The notes under the pieces: model-generated
Databases searched by the model: none
What the model was told of the DNA's origin: nothing
What the model saw: only the letters and a program-made list of their open reading frames with translations
Shown here: in pieces, positions 36,201 to 51,200 of the stretch
How positions within the stretch are numbered: the first letter of the stretch is position 1
How the letters are laid out: each line of letters begins with the position of its first letter
Made by a program: the position numbers and the translations under genes
NCBI GenBank assembly: GCA_038380795.1
Contig: CM076259.1
Span: 29,556,977-29,620,976 of the forward strand
DNA length: 64,000 nt
Direction of reading: 5' to 3'
Source of the DNA: Pyrocephalus nanus
Lineage: Eukaryota > Chordata > Aves > Passeriformes > Tyrannidae

Positions 36201-39200
36201 CCCATAGACCTTGGGAGAACTTGTGGTGACTAGCATGGTAACAAGGCAGGACTATAGCCCAAGCCATTCCTCCTGGGGCCTTGTACTTTTCTCCCAGCTG
36301 AGGAGAAAGCACAGCTAAACAAGCGGGGACGTCTTAGCACTTGGACCTCATGAGTGATGGGGAGCTCTGCCATCAGGAGGCTGGTGTGGTGCCAGAAGCC
36401 TCTCAGCACAGGGGAGGAAAGGGGCAACTGAGTGTCTCCTACCGAGCACGAATGGTGACAGGGAACTGGGTGGCGTTGGGTGTGGTGCACTCCGTCTGCA
36501 CGGACAGGGCAAAGGTGACGTCGCTCCTCGGTGGCGGGATGTGGTACCGTAGAACAGCCTGCCAGGACGGAAAAAAGAAAGATGGCTCAGAATAGCAGGG
36601 TTTTTTGCTGGAGAATATTGTTGTCTAGACTTGGCTGCTGTTCTCTGCCTTGCACTGGTGTAAGAGAAAACTATGCGGCAAGAAGCAGAGGGTCTGCTAG
36701 TAGTGCACTGCTCCTGGCGGACTTCTTGGGGGAGAGGGTGGAGATAATTCATGTTTCATTTGGGGAGTTGCTCTTCCCTTCCTATTGGGTCACAGCTACT
36801 CCCACCAGCCTTGAAGCCCAGATTCTTGCAAGTTACTGCAGCAGTTTATTTTCAGTGTTGGCTAAGTAGCATGGTAAGACATCTGGTGGCTTTCAAGGCT
36901 TTTCCTCAGACTTTTTCCTCCTGGCTGGACTTACCTGCAGGAAGAGACACCCATGGCCTTGAACATGCACAGTATAATCTTGGGGGATGGCTGGCAGCTC
37001 CACTGTCTGCAGCAGGAGGCGATTGCTATTGTCTACTCGGAAGTTTTGGTTGAACTCCTTAGAAGTGAGAGAAACCTGGAGATCAGGGCCATCCTTGCTG
37101 AAGATTTTGGCTGCATAAAGGGCTAGGGCTTCAAGAGCAACCACTGTATCCTGAGAAAAGAGATGAACATTGGGAAATTAGGATTCCTGCTTCCTATGCA
37201 TGACCAGTTCTTAGCCTTCCCCTCACTCATATTGCATCTACAGCACAATAAGGGTTGAGCTTTTAGCATGGGATTATTTCAGAGGAATACAAATATTCAT
37301 CTCTTCCCAACTCCCAGGAGCCCTAAATCCATACATCCTTTTTTATTTATTCTTTTTTACTATGTGCTGTTAGAACCAATTGCTCTCAAAAAACAGCATC
37401 ATCTCTGATGATGATGGTAATCAAGGGGATTACCTGAGTTGAAGCAAAGCCTCCGTATGGGTTTTGCTGCTTGGTGAGCCAAGACACAATCTGGGATGCC
37501 TTTTTGCTTTCATCTGATGACAAACTTGACTTTGTAAGGTGAGCCTTGAGGATAGTAGATGTCAATTCCACATCAACAGATGGAGCTCGATACCAATATA
37601 GGGAATCTTCTTCCTGTTTGGATTGTTGACTCCAGAATATCTGGTCATCTAGAGGTGGAGTGGGAACACTTATGGAGTGTGTAGCTGTGTCTAATAACCT
37701 TGGAGTCCTACTCAGCCCCTGTATTTAGATACTGAGTGAACATGTACATTGGACAAGATATTGGTGCGTATCTCCCTATTAACCTCCCACACACTGCTTT
37801 TCCCACTAAAAGCCTCGCCCTGCAGGCTCTACAACATCCATGAAACTACCCTGGATTGGATGACTGGGAGACCAGGACTGTGAGAGCATCCATTGAGACA
37901 ATCTGTCTCACAGTGTGGATATAACCTGTGACAGCTTGGCAAACAGAGTCTATCCAAGCCTTGGACTCCCCACAAAGCTCTGGCAGTGCCCCCCACTCCT
38001 GCCATCCAATCCCTTTGTTGTTCAACCCAAGTGTCTCCTCACAATTCTGCCCATGTCCTCCCTCCTGCCCCACAGTCTTTGGTACCTGATATTATGGCAG
38101 CCTTATCCAATCTTTTGAGGATTTTCTGCCTGAGGGCCTTATCACCTGCTACTGCAAAGGCATTTGCAGCTAGTGCCAGGCTGTAGAGGTCGGAACTGCC
38201 AGTATCAGCATTGACCAAGTCCTTTATGCAGTTCAAAGCTTTCCACACAACCGGGTCCTAGGATAGAATTGAAAGCACACTCATTACTGGCAGGCTGTTC
38301 GGGAAGGGAATGCAGCTTTGATGTGTGCAGAGGAGGGTGGAACCAGGGACAGGATACATGAGGAGAAAACTGGTAACATATCCCCATTTGCACAAAGGCA
38401 GAGCACCCATGCACTGCCTGCAGGCACAGCCCATCCCTGCTGCCCATACTCACGGAGCGTGGCATCCCGGAGTGTAGGAGAGCTGTGATAATCACAGAGC
38501 TCAGCCCCAGTCCTTCCTCCACTGCACCCTGCAGACACCACAAACAGAGAAGAGGGGGGCTGCTGTGAGAAGGGAGAGGGAAAAGTTTTCCCGTACCTTC
38601 TGCTCCCTTAACAAAAGCCAGCACAAGCAAAAGTGCTGGTCTTATTCCTTCTGCTAAAGGAGTGCAGGGCTGGTATCTACCCTCTGTTGGGCACATTCCC
38701 CCTTCCCCTCCCCTGCATAAAATCTGCAGTAGCAGATTTCAGTGCCAGGGAAATGTGATGTTCCCACAAGCCCTCTGCAAGGTGGCATGTGTTAGCTTTT
38801 GAGATGGAGGTAGAGTAGGGCACTGGTTCAGTTCCCATGTGCATGTCATCTAAAGCAAATCTCCATCTTTCGTAACTTGAAAACCATGACTAAGGAACCC
38901 TGCATGTCACCCAAGGGTGACCTTGGGCACATCACAGATTTCCTCCTGCAGTAGAGTTTGTTTGTTCTTGTTGACAAACTGGGCCAGAAAGTGAAGGGGC
39001 TTTGAGGTATCTAATGAACCTTCAGGACATGTCATACCATCAGGCCATTGTTGAAGAGTTTCCCCACACTCTTGAAGCAGCCAGATGGAGTCTGACTTTT
39101 AATCAGGGCACTGGCAGCATCCTTTATATTTTGTTCATCTATGTGGATGAAGTCCCGGGCTTGGCTAAAGGTCTTCAGGACAAGGGCAGTAAGCCTAGAG

Positions 39201-42200
39201 CCAAGGAACAAAGAAGAAAACAGAACTGAACCAGTCACTGATGCCCACCTCCAGTAGGAGACAGGAGTTTCTGTGTCTTCTACTATGTCATCCCTGTAGA
39301 AATACCAGCAGTCAGGAGTCTCTGTGCAGTTGGAGAACTGCAAACAACGCACATGATTTAGATGATCTTGAAGCTCGAGCTCAGATCTATTTGAAGCAAG
39401 AGAGAAAAAATTCAGTTCATCAGAGGGAAGCATAGTTCCATGCTTCCCTCAGAGCTCTGTCAATTCCAACAGGGTGCAGGGTTGCCTCTAAGAGCTGACA
39501 TTTAGTGAGCTCACTCAGACCCATTTCAAATCTTGTTTGGGCATAAATAACTTTGAAAAACCTGAAAAGAAGGTGCCTTTGCAGCCAAGTTTTCAGAATC
39601 AGCCTCATTTGGGGTGGTCAAGCACAAACAATACTTCAAGTTAATTTATTGGCACAGTTCCTTTCCAAAATGTCTCAGCAACTTATCTTCAAAACTCCAC
39701 ACCTTCAGACTTCCTCAGTTTCCCCAGAACAAAATGCAAGCCAGCTTGAGCCTGATCAGGTCAAGCTGTTGTTCCTCAGTTATGTTTGGATACTTCTGCT
39801 TACCAAGTGTTTCCTGGCTCACTTCCTTCCCCAAAGGCACTGTATGAGCCGTCTGTGTGCTTGTACAGGAGTTGCCGCTGATATCCTGCAGGAAGAGGCT
39901 CGGGGTAGTGAAGATTCTCTGCGTATGTCCCATTCTCAGGGTGACAGACTGCCCCACCAATCCTGCTGATCATTATAGAGAGCATTATCTCTGAGGAACT
40001 GAGAAAGGGGAGCTGTGGACCACTCGTTTACACTGTTGCAACTACCACAGTGTCAGGCAAGTGATGGTGCACAAATCCTGTTCAGTACCAAGCCTCTGCT
40101 GAGATTTCTACTGCAAAACTAATGTAGTGGACATCACCAGCTTAATGAGCAGAAATCCACTCACCACTTTCCAGATAGCCAATTGCCTTCTGTTTGATTT
40201 CTGGAGTCAGTTGCCCTGTTTCCTCAAGGTATTGTGTAATGTAGACATTTGGGGCAAAATGAACCATGTTCTGCTCACCACAGCCACTGGACATCTGGAG
40301 GAGCTCATCTATGTTGTCCAGTGCTGTCCCCAAAATGTCACCTGTAAGACAGAACCACAATTTTGGGAGCTATACATATTCTTGCATGTAAAACAATTCT
40401 GGTCTCACTGATTCTCCAGACAACCTCCTAAGACTGGTCTCAGTTCAGCTCTGCTCACGTGATGGTAATGTCTATAGACTGTAAAAACAGTGATATGGTA
40501 CTTGTTTATCTTTCCCCTGACTTAGTGAAATTATCTGTCCATCCAGTGCCACTTCCATAAAAGAGATGAGATACTTCCCTGGAAGACAGCATCACACCTT
40601 GCTGCACTTATTTCCTCTTACTACTCTGTTTGCTAAAGCAGACACAGTGGCACCAGAAGAGAAGTGTCATGCAGGGAAAAATATTACTTTCCAAGATACT
40701 CCTAAAACTCACCTAAGAAAGAGATGTGGGCTCTCTCTGACCCAAGGACAATGTTCTCTGGCATCCTGAAAGTGATTGTCTCTGAAGCTGAAGTTCCTGC
40801 AAATGGCAAAAACATTAGGACAACAATGGGCTCAAAGGAGATAGCAGAGTCACAAGCATTCCCCAGGAGTTGGTGTAAACAAGGCTGAGATCACCTGAAG
40901 AGTTGGTGAAATCAGCATCCAGAAGAGAGGATGACACAGAGATCAGGCCACTCACTGATAAGGGACTGTGATGTGGTTAGACTGTGGTTTGGTGCTGCCA
41001 GAAGTTTTTAGTACTGGATAGGGCTGAATGGCTATGCCTACCCATAAAAGTTCCAAAATCCTTGACTTTCTGCTCCCTACAGATACACCTACAGATAGTC
41101 CTAGAGTTGTTCAGACACCACACTGCTTCTGTCTGATCTCCTTGTTCTGTGCACATGTACAGCCCCAGTAGTAAGATGGTCTCTGGAGTCCCTGCACCTA
41201 CCTTCAGGGCATAGGTGTGAGGTGTGGGTCTTTTCTTCCAGCTGCCCCTCTGCCTGGTGGAGAAAAGGCTGGTCAGTTTAGAAAGGAGAACAGTAAAATG
41301 AGACAGCAGCTGTGCATCACCCCACCTTCCTGCACCTTTCTTGTCCTCTTTTGGTGTGTGGCCCCTCATGGGCCACAGCAAAGGGCCTCACACAAACAGC
41401 AGGGATATGTGTGCCAAGAGTGAAGTGTTACTGAGAAGCAGGTTTCTAAGTTGCTACATGACCTTTGACTCCACTGCCCTGGCAAGCAGTTTTGATATTT
41501 CTGTTCCATCGAGTGGAGGAGCTCATGCTCCAATCCAACCTACCCTTAGAATCACTCCTTGACCAGCCTTCCTGAGAAATGTGCCTGCCTACCCAGCTGA
41601 CTCTTCCTTCCCAGAGCCACCCACCAGGCTGTTTTGAGCCTGACCCAGTTCCAACCTCGCCAGAACTCTGAAGTGCAGTCTGACCTTCACCAGCAGATGT
41701 TTAACCACCGTGTCCTTCCCTCCAGACTCTGGCACAACAGCTGTACTCTCAGTGCAAACATCGTCCCGCTCCATCACCTCAGCAGTGACAGTGAAATTCA
41801 CCTTCCCTACAAAACAAAACACCAAGGCCAGCTGGAACATGTGCTAACTCAAGCCTGTGCTTTAGTTAGCTCAGCCTAAGGCTGCTCACTTATGCTTCCC
41901 ATAGTAGGCCAGTCTCCCTTCCAGCCCAGCTCTAGTTTCCTCAAGTAGCTCTGCCACGGCCTCCCACTCCTGCCACTCCCTTGTCCCCTTACCTAATTTT
42001 GTGGCCTTCACATCCCAGAAAAAAGTTTTTGCCGATTCAGGACACAGACAAGTAGTGAACCTGACATTTGCATGCACAAATTCAAAATCCCTGGAGTCCA
42101 TTAGGCTAAGCTGAAGCTAGAGGTGAAACAGAAAGGGGTTCAGGTTACAGAGCTGTTGCTGTATTTTTCCTTTCAGCTCCTTGTTCCAAATGACAGTCAA

Positions 42201-45200
42201 TCCCAGAACCCAAGGATGAGTATGATGATGGCCCTGTTGCAACATATGTGGGACACCAACAGTGTTCCACGGATATTGCAGTCATGTAGGGTTCATCTCT
42301 TAGAGAGGGATAAACTAGACAGAAATGCCTCTGTGTGGAGCTTTTACTGAATATCTTCTTTGGTGTCTTTTGGCCAGTGCCTGAGTAGGCAGCTCCTGGG
42401 TCTCTAGCAGTGGTTACCACACATCCCTCTGCCCAAAAACTATCCCAGAGTGAGCCACTCACTGCCATGCACTGCTTCAGGTAGCTGAAGACTTTGACTT
42501 TCAGGGGAAATGATTCTCCCCGGAAGACAGAATACGGCAAAGTGGGTTCCACGAAGAAGGGCTTGAAGCTCCGCAGGCTGGTGGTCTCTGAGATTCCCAA
42601 CCCATGGCTCTCTGAGGTGCAGAAGGTCATGGCTCTCCAGTCTGTGATACTGTCAGGTACTGTGACAGCTAGCTCAGCAGCCCCTAAGTCACTGAGGAGA
42701 AAACAGAGTAGAAGGGGTTGTTCCCACCCCTGGAAAGGTTTCCCTTGGTAAGACAAATGCAGAAATTCAGACTATGAAATGGAAGTAGGTGTGAAGGTGT
42801 GGGGACTGCTTGGAAGTAGGACAGAGGTATGGGAAGGATAGTAAATAGGTAGGCAAGGAATGACTGAGAGGAAAATGCGACTCAAAATTTGCTTCTGAGC
42901 AGTGTTGCACCTGAAATTCTTATTTTGTGTGGGCACACAGGGCTCCCAGGTGTCCATGTTATACACCCAGTCTGTGCCATGGAGTATTGTGTGACACTCA
43001 CACAATACTACCACCCAACCACAGCTCAGCAGTCATCATTGTGAGCATCACTCACAGATCTGCATACACAAAACAGAAAAATGGTTCCTGCCCTGAAAGA
43101 TCATAATCCAGCCAAACGGGATAGAGAGGCAGAGATCCATTTTTACAGGTGGAGAACACGAGTGCACGGGAAAAACAAAAAAGATGAGGTGTGTGAATAA
43201 GGGAAGAACAACGTATTTTTCCCCTATATTCCTCCATTTGGGACCAAATCTGTAGTACTGTGTCCTATTTTTGTCCTCCAGTATAAGAAAGACATTGACA
43301 TAATTGAATACATCCAATGGAGGACTACCAAGATGGTCAGAGGGCTGGGACATTTGATGTACAAGGAATGGCTGAAGGAACTGGGGTTCTTAAACTTTGG
43401 AGGGAAAGGCTAAGGGGACATATTTCAGCTTTCTAAAGCTACCTATTGGGAAGGTTTAGAGACAATGGAACCCATCTCTTCTGAGGTGCATATTGATAGG
43501 ACAAAAGCTAACAGACACAAATTGGAACATGGGAAATTCTGACCTAAGCCACGGAAAAAAAAAAAAATACCATGAGTATGGTCAAACACTGAAACAGGTG
43601 CTCAAACAGTTTGTGGAATCTCCATCCTTAGAGATAGAGAGTACTTGACTATAACTTGATCTAACTGGACCTGCCTTGTGTAGGATGTTGAGCTATGGAC
43701 TTCTATAGGCCTCTTCCATCCTATAGGAATGTGTGATGTTAAATTCCTAGCAGCATTTGGAAAATCTCATCAGAGTCAGGAACCAAACCAAAACTCTACT
43801 GTCCTTTATCCATTTCTTCACACCTCCCTTTTCTTTCTTGTGCACAGAAGGCAATAATGCCGTGGCTCTGCTCCTGCCCGTTCTCTCTACTGTGGCTGGT
43901 AGAAAGTCTATATCCATGTGGGGTCTCAGTCCGTAGTTACTCACTTGATGGGAACTAGAGTCCAGATGAACGTCTCTGGAAACCAGGTACGTACTGGCCC
44001 TGACTCACTACCCGGCTCAGTGTGCTCTGACTCAGCATGTTCAGCAGCATCATCTGAATCTGGGTCCAAGTTGTTCAAGATTGCCAGGTCATCATAAGCT
44101 ATTGGGAATACAAGCATTCGTTCAAAAGCCAAAGCAACTGTGAAATCAGGATAGAGTTCAGCTGGGAAAGGCTCAGTTGTCCATTCCTCCTACACCCACC
44201 CCAATCCCACTTGTTCTCTTCAAAATGCCCTCTACCTACTTCACTATTTTCTTCCACAAGACAACCCGCGAGACCAAGTGGATTCCATGATGTGTGTGCT
44301 CCTCCAGGAGACATTCTACCTGATCTACCTGATCACAGAATGCTCTCAGATCCTGCAGATAAGACTAGATACTGCCCAATGCCAATCCTGGCTGATTCCC
44401 TGATTTCCAGCAAGACCTTTCCTAGTCTTAAGAGATTTTCCTTCCTGAGACAGCTGCCCCATTTCCACCCTTGAGCCATGTTGTCTTCCTGCCCAACAGC
44501 AGAAACTTCCAAGCAGATTCTTCTTTTGCAGCCACCCCTCCGCCCCTCCAGTGCACTGAATACACATCCATGCCAGGACTTTTCCCCTCTTCCTTTGTTG
44601 CACATCTCCTGTGCAACCTCCCACTCATCTCTGGAAGGCATCTCCAGTTCCTAAGAACCCTGCATGTCCTGCTGCCCATGTGCAGCCTGTATGTTACCCG
44701 TGATTTCCAAAGAAACAGGAAAAATCGAGATGTACACATGTAGTTGTAGTCGTAGTTGAAAGCGGTCTGGGTGCGGCACTCAACTGGAGATTTGATTTTA
44801 AGGCTGGTTAAAAATGTTAAACCTGAATTCTGGAGGAAAGAAAGGGAAGACAAGAAGGTGTATTTATGTGGAGGGAATGGTGCATCTGAGGCTCTGTCTC
44901 TGCCCCTGCTTCCCAGCATATCAGCCACCCTGTGTCGCTGCACCCTCAGCCGGACTTGTGAGTTTGTACAGGGAGAGGATTCAGAACTGCCCTGCTCCCA
45001 AAGCCCAGTCCTGGCCAGTCATGCTCAAGGATTATGGAGGTGAAACACTTGCATGTGTATGCCTGCATACAAAATCATTATTTTGGCATTGAAATTTGCT
45101 GCCCACCCTAACCCAGACTTGTTCTTATCCTTCACCTGCTATTCTTTCCCACTATTCTTTCCCTTCTTTCCCCAGTTCCCCCTTTTCTTTCAGGTGATTT

Positions 45201-48200
45201 CCAACCTCCAATTTTCTCTGACACAGGCTGACACTCCTGCCTCCTTTCAACCCCTAGAAAGTCTAGGAGTCTCAGCCTTGGTACTAATGGGGAGCTGGAT
45301 TGTAGGAATTTACCTGACCAATGGGAATTTATCAAGCTGGAAGCAGAGTGTGTCAGAGATCTCCTAGTTCAGAAGCCTGGCAAATTTAGAACCTGAATTC
45401 GCCAGCATTTACTGGAAAGACAATTTGTGAAGCTGCCCAGTGCTGACCAGGGATACAAAAGGGCTCAGCTCTGATATCTCAGGGTTTCTGGAAATCAGAT
45501 TTACCTTCAGAAGTTCATAAACATCTGGCTGGGACACAGCATAGGAGTTGTCATGTCTGTTGTACATGAATGGTGACATTGGTCCCGATGGAAGGGTGGT
45601 CTGAGGAGAACCAGGGGTTCCTGCGCTATTGTAGATATTACAGTAGTCACTGTAGAAGTCTGTGAGGGTGCTGGGGTGCTCCTGAGAGAAGCTGAACATA
45701 TTATATACCTGTAGACAGAGAATGAAAACAGTGCAGTAAGAGGTGGGAAGATTTTAATTTCTATCCAGAGATTTTCTATGACCTTAAAGGCAGAATTCAA
45801 ATCCTGCCTGCCGCAAAAACCCCAAGGGTTTTTGGTCTTCATGGAGAGCCTCCACAGATTTTAGATGCATAGCACCAGAGATGAACAGGAACCTCTCTTG
45901 GGTATGTCTGCATAGCTGTGGCCACTTCTAGCTCATTAATTGTACCTGTGAACTCAATGCATGCAGTGAGAACACCTTCCCCATGGGAGTCATTAGACAG
46001 CTTCTTGTGTGACTGAAGGCACATCCTGGATCCACCAAGACAGTGTCAAGAGGAAATTCAAGTGTCCTTAGACCCAGGCATAAAGGAGAAATGGGGCCTT
46101 TCCACTGCCAAGGCATCACTTAAAGTCCAGTTAGCGAATGGAAAGACTGTCTGGTTTGTAAGAGCTGGAACAAAGATATGTAGCCTATCACATCTTTGGC
46201 ATTTTTTTCAACACGTCTCTTTTTTCCAGAGCACTTTGTTGTGAATTGGTTGTCAGGATATGGATTCCTCTTGCCTTCTGCATGCCACTGTGACAAGGCA
46301 CCTAAAGTGTTACAAAAAGTGACTTTGGGCTGTACTTGGGGATGACAGTGGGTTATTCTATTAGATCCTTCTGTAGAGACTGGAAATTTTGACTGGTATT
46401 TGATGTGGGCCTTCATTTTTTCTCATTAAGCCCTGGCCTGTCCCCACTCAAACACTTGTTGGTATATTCACTGCGCCTTACTAACCAGTTCCTGCTACCA
46501 GATAATCCAAAGGTATCTCTCCAATATTAGCAAGGCTCAGTACTAAAGTGACTCACACTGTCTCTCGATAGCTCAGCCTCTGGCCTCAGGAGAAGGACAC
46601 TTTGGTCTACAGCACGGATGCTACATAGGGAGCCTGGTGCAGCCTGCAAATAGAGACGGACAGATGATCCTGGAAGAGCCACTGTGTCTGAGAAGCCAAG
46701 CTTCACCTGAAACAGCAGAAGAAAAGAGGGACTAAAGACACTGACAAAGAAAAGGGAAGACTGGCTACTGGATTCTGCTGGACATCTATTGCCAATTTGC
46801 AGTTAATTAGCTCCCCTCCAACCGACCTGCCCCTTTATTGTTGTGCGCTACTTACGTGGTTCCTGAAGCAGCTGGAGACTTTGAGACTGAAGGTGTCAGC
46901 TGCCACTTGTCCCTCAGGGAAGGCAGTGTAAACAAAGAGAGTAGCCATGGGTGAAATGAGGTCAATGGGTAGAGGGACATTGAAAGACCCACTATACTGA
47001 CCTGAAGGAAGAAGGAAAAACTGGGAAGTATAGGAAAAAGCAAGGCACTCTGCAATCCAAGGATTACAGCAGCAACACACTCTTTTTCTGTAATACTTCT
47101 GTACAGTTTCTTGGGAAAAAAACTATTCTGCCTTCCTTCTGGGGAGACCACTGCTAGACAGCCATAGCCACATAAATGTATATGCCATTTTATAGCAGTG
47201 ACCTTATATCACGAGGGATCTTGGCAACAGTGAACACCTTTCCAGTTGAGTTCAGAAAAAAGATTCCGTAAGTTTCTTGTGATAATCTCCTCCTTGGCAG
47301 ATAACTCTGACAATTTCATCATTTGATCAGGAAAAAAAAAAAAAAAAGAAAGGGAAATTAAAAGACTGAAAAGAGACCACATATTTGACATTTTCTCTAG
47401 ATTTTTTTGTGCCAGCTCCTATGGTTTTCTGGTGGTCTTCGATCTCTTTTCTCTCCATCTCCATTTAGGCTGAAAGGACTTTCCTGTTGGGGCCTTAGTC
47501 TGTTCCTGGTATTTAGATGCTCTTACCTAACGGAGGATCAAGAAGTACTGTTGTTTGGCCATGATGCACAAGGGATCCTCTGGCCAAAACCTAAAGGGTA
47601 ATGAACAGAACAAGGGATTGAGAGTGACTCTGCTCTATGGCCTTGGGCCAGCAAAGGGCCCCGCGGCGACACAGACCCATCTCAAAGCTGGCCTCGTTGC
47701 CCTGCACTCACCAGGTGGTAGAAGTGTGCTTTGGCAGCCCCGTCCCCCAGCTCTGCGGCCAGTATGTGATAGTGCACAGTGACCTGCTGCACATCCCCGC
47801 AGGGCAGCATTGCCTGCACTGGCTGGATCCTCACAGAGCTGCGGCTGGAAGAGTAGGAGGCCTTCAGTGTGAGGGATGCAGTGCCATAAGACACCCTCAT
47901 GTTTTGACCGCTTAAGTCCTCCGGCTGGGTCTTTGCCTGTGGCACAGAAAGAGTGTCTGAAGATTTCTTGCATCTCTCCCCATGCCAAAACCAAGACTGG
48001 AAAGTATAGGAAAAAGACCCTTTCTACCTAATCCAAGTTCAATAAGCCTCTTTCTGTGAAGCTTGGCATTGCTCATTCTACCACACTCTGCAATAACTAG
48101 TGTCTAAACGGGCAGGGAGCTGTGATACTACTAGAACTTTGTCTGAAGTCTGAACTTCTGCAATGCTGCTGCTACCCTGGGAGCAAGCCAGATCACTGGA

Positions 48201-51200
48201 TTATTAGTAGAGTGGCTTATTAGTGCCTGGATCAAACCACTGAACCCCTTGCTTCTGTCCGGTGCTTGGGGGTAAATTATCAGCATGGATCTGCCCTGAT
48301 AATGTATTTCACTGTTCAATGCTGTTCCACTGACACACTGTATTTCTTTCAGCACTTTCTCTGTCTATAGGGTAGAGATGGCAGGTGACAACTGAAGATC
48401 AACAGCCTTGCTCAACTTTGACCTATGACCTTTCTGTACTGAGACTACAATATTAACATCTTGTGGACTTACAGAAAGGTCAAGATCCATCATCTAAGAT
48501 ACCTCTGATAATACCAGAGATAGGGCTTGCCTTAAAGTGCTTTGACCTCAAAGTTAGACAGGACAGGTATTAGAAACCTAGCCCTGCTACCAGACGAGGG
48601 AGACTTCCTTGTTTATGGGAAAGCAGAGGCAAATTTTTCTCTGTCAATTCCCTGTCAGTGACATCCCTAATCTTGCTCCTTATGTTCTGGTTACCTGCTT
48701 AGCTTCAGATTGGTTTGCAGCAACTGTTTCCTAACTAGCCTTCCTTCTTCTTCCCTTTTCTGGCTCTTATCTCCCAGGTTTTTCCAAACTTTTATGCTAT
48801 GAGGAAACATAATGCAAACTTGTCACTGACACTTCTCGATATGTAGTTTTAGACTGTTCTTCCCTAACTTTTTTCCTACCTTCCTGTTCCATACTGTGTG
48901 GAAGTTCTTTCTTTGCTCTCTGTCCCTGCCCAGTGCCACTATGTCCTTTCACCTCAGACAGAGGTGCTGTGTAGGTGGAACTCAGTCACAACTTCATGGA
49001 GTCTTTGTCCACTTGCAGGGACTGCTCATGGACTGCTGAAGCTCTAGGGGCCAGAAACGTGGCTCTGCTATGAACAATTCCTCTTGCCTTAGATCTGTTA
49101 TTTCACTGCTCCATGCTTCTATCTCCCTGGCTAGGCCAAGAGAATGACACAGACTATAAGTCTGAGGGATGGATTGCTTACTGCCAATCAAATCTAATGT
49201 AATTATTGGGCCTAACCTGTAGTACAACTTTACTGCTGTTGTCCCATGCTGATGTTTCTAAGATGAAAGAGGCCATCCCAGTGTCATCTGTGAAGTAGGT
49301 CTTGGTCTGCTTCCCACTACCATAGGACACTGTAAGAATCACCTTCTTGTTCTTCAGGTGCATCCCACTGGCACTTTTGAGTTCCAGCTGTAATGATGCA
49401 GAAACCGTCAGTTCCCCTCTCTGCAAAGGGACTCTCAATGTAAACTTTAACTTCTCCAACCCCTCTCCCCCAATTTATGCAGCAGCTCTCTCATCTGGCA
49501 AAGCCACATATCCCGTGGCCACCCCGCTGCAAAACCTCTTGGTAGATATGTCAAAGGGGAGGCTGGGACAGAGGATTTTGCTAGCAGCTTTGGGCAGCTC
49601 AGAACAAGGGGACCCCTTGATACTTCTGTGTCTGCCACCCGCTTAGGCCCAGATGCTGGCCTTTCCTTCTTTCCTTTTCACTTACATTTCCATAGTAGGG
49701 AACTCCTTGCTGATAGTAGTAGCTTGTCTCCCAGAACTGGAGACTTGAGATATCAAAAGTGACCTTGCAGCTTTCAGTGGTGTTGAGCTCCACTCCTAGG
49801 AAAGACAGGAGGTACATGCAGGTGAATATCATGTGTCTGACCTGCCAGAATGACAGCAGTCTACCAGGAAGTCTCTGTCAGACAGTTCTCAAATGTTCTT
49901 TCCCCCTTTGTTAATGAGTCCTGCTCCTAGTTGTCCTCTTCCGTTCTCTTTCCCTTCTCACAGCAGTCACCAGAAGGCAACATTTTTCCTTGCCTTCACC
50001 TTATTAGTTTGCAGTCTGCTTTTGGCAGGGGGCTGCAAAACATTTTCTTGCAAGGACTGCTTTGTAAAATTTTGTGAGAGAGGGAACTTTACAGGAAACC
50101 TTATTTCCCTATCTGGAACATGGAGGAAAATCTAATGAGGAGCTAATAACAGTACACAGTCAGGGCCTTGGTTAGCCCTAGTCGTTTTAAATTCTCATTC
50201 CAACGAACTGTCTTAAAGTATGGTTTAAGAACAAGAGAACCTGGCCTGGCCCAACCTCCACACACATTTATAATGTGATGAGAAGACAAGAAAAAGCAGC
50301 TCTTGCCCATCTCTGTCAAACCAAGGTGACTGCCAGAGCTGGATTGCCCACAGCAGCTTGTGGAGGAGCAACCACACTGGTAAAGCCCATCCTGAAACAG
50401 TGGAAACTTGCACATCCTATGTGAGTCAGACCTGGGTGTTATGACACACAAAAACACTCATGTTGTCATGGTGCTCCCAGGGGAGACGCAGCTCTCTGAA
50501 CATTTGACCTCAAGGGAGCCAGTGCAGAAAGCTCCAGTGGTCTGATGGGAAGACACAAGGATCCGTAAGGGTTCTTAGAGATAAAACCCCAAAGACAAGC
50601 ATGTTGTATGACAGTAAAGTAAAAGATTTTCCACGAAGTGTAGAATCAGTTTTTGATACCTGTTCCACTTTCTTTCAGAAAAGCCACAGCTTCCAGGTTG
50701 AAATCATACTTGTCACCATGCTTCCGGTGGTAATTCTTAATATTCACTTCAGTGGCAAAGCAGCCATCCTCGTTTGTCTGGGAATATGAAATTGTATTTG
50801 TTAACCAATCACAAATGCACTAATCCCTTCTGCAGTGCAGACCAAACCCAAAGCCTAGAAGTCTAAAACTGCATGACCAAGACACTTGAGTTAAAGGAGC
50901 AATTCCCATACTGGCATGAAACCCTTTTTGTGGAGCAGTCGCTCATAGGAGATGCTGTTTCACACACCTCTCATCTTTACACGCTCGCTCACACACCAGT
51001 AGCAAACGTGAGGTGTCATTCCTCCCTGACAACACAATTTCTTCTGTTAGAGCAGGATTTATCTTTAAGATGTGCGTTTCTTAAAAATACGTAAACAAAT
51101 ATAGGTACATTCATTCAACCATAGACATGAATGAGTAAAGTTTGTGATGAAGTGCAATTGCTTGCTTACATGCAAGTGGTAATTTCTGAGTCTCCTAAGC

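Noticed and set aside
47209..47391. Open frame considered as exon 13 of gene C
   Set aside because: The correct 64-nt exon is at 47590-47527. It has the right length and phase and the family pattern ([17 protein letters not shown]), so the other frame is intronic.
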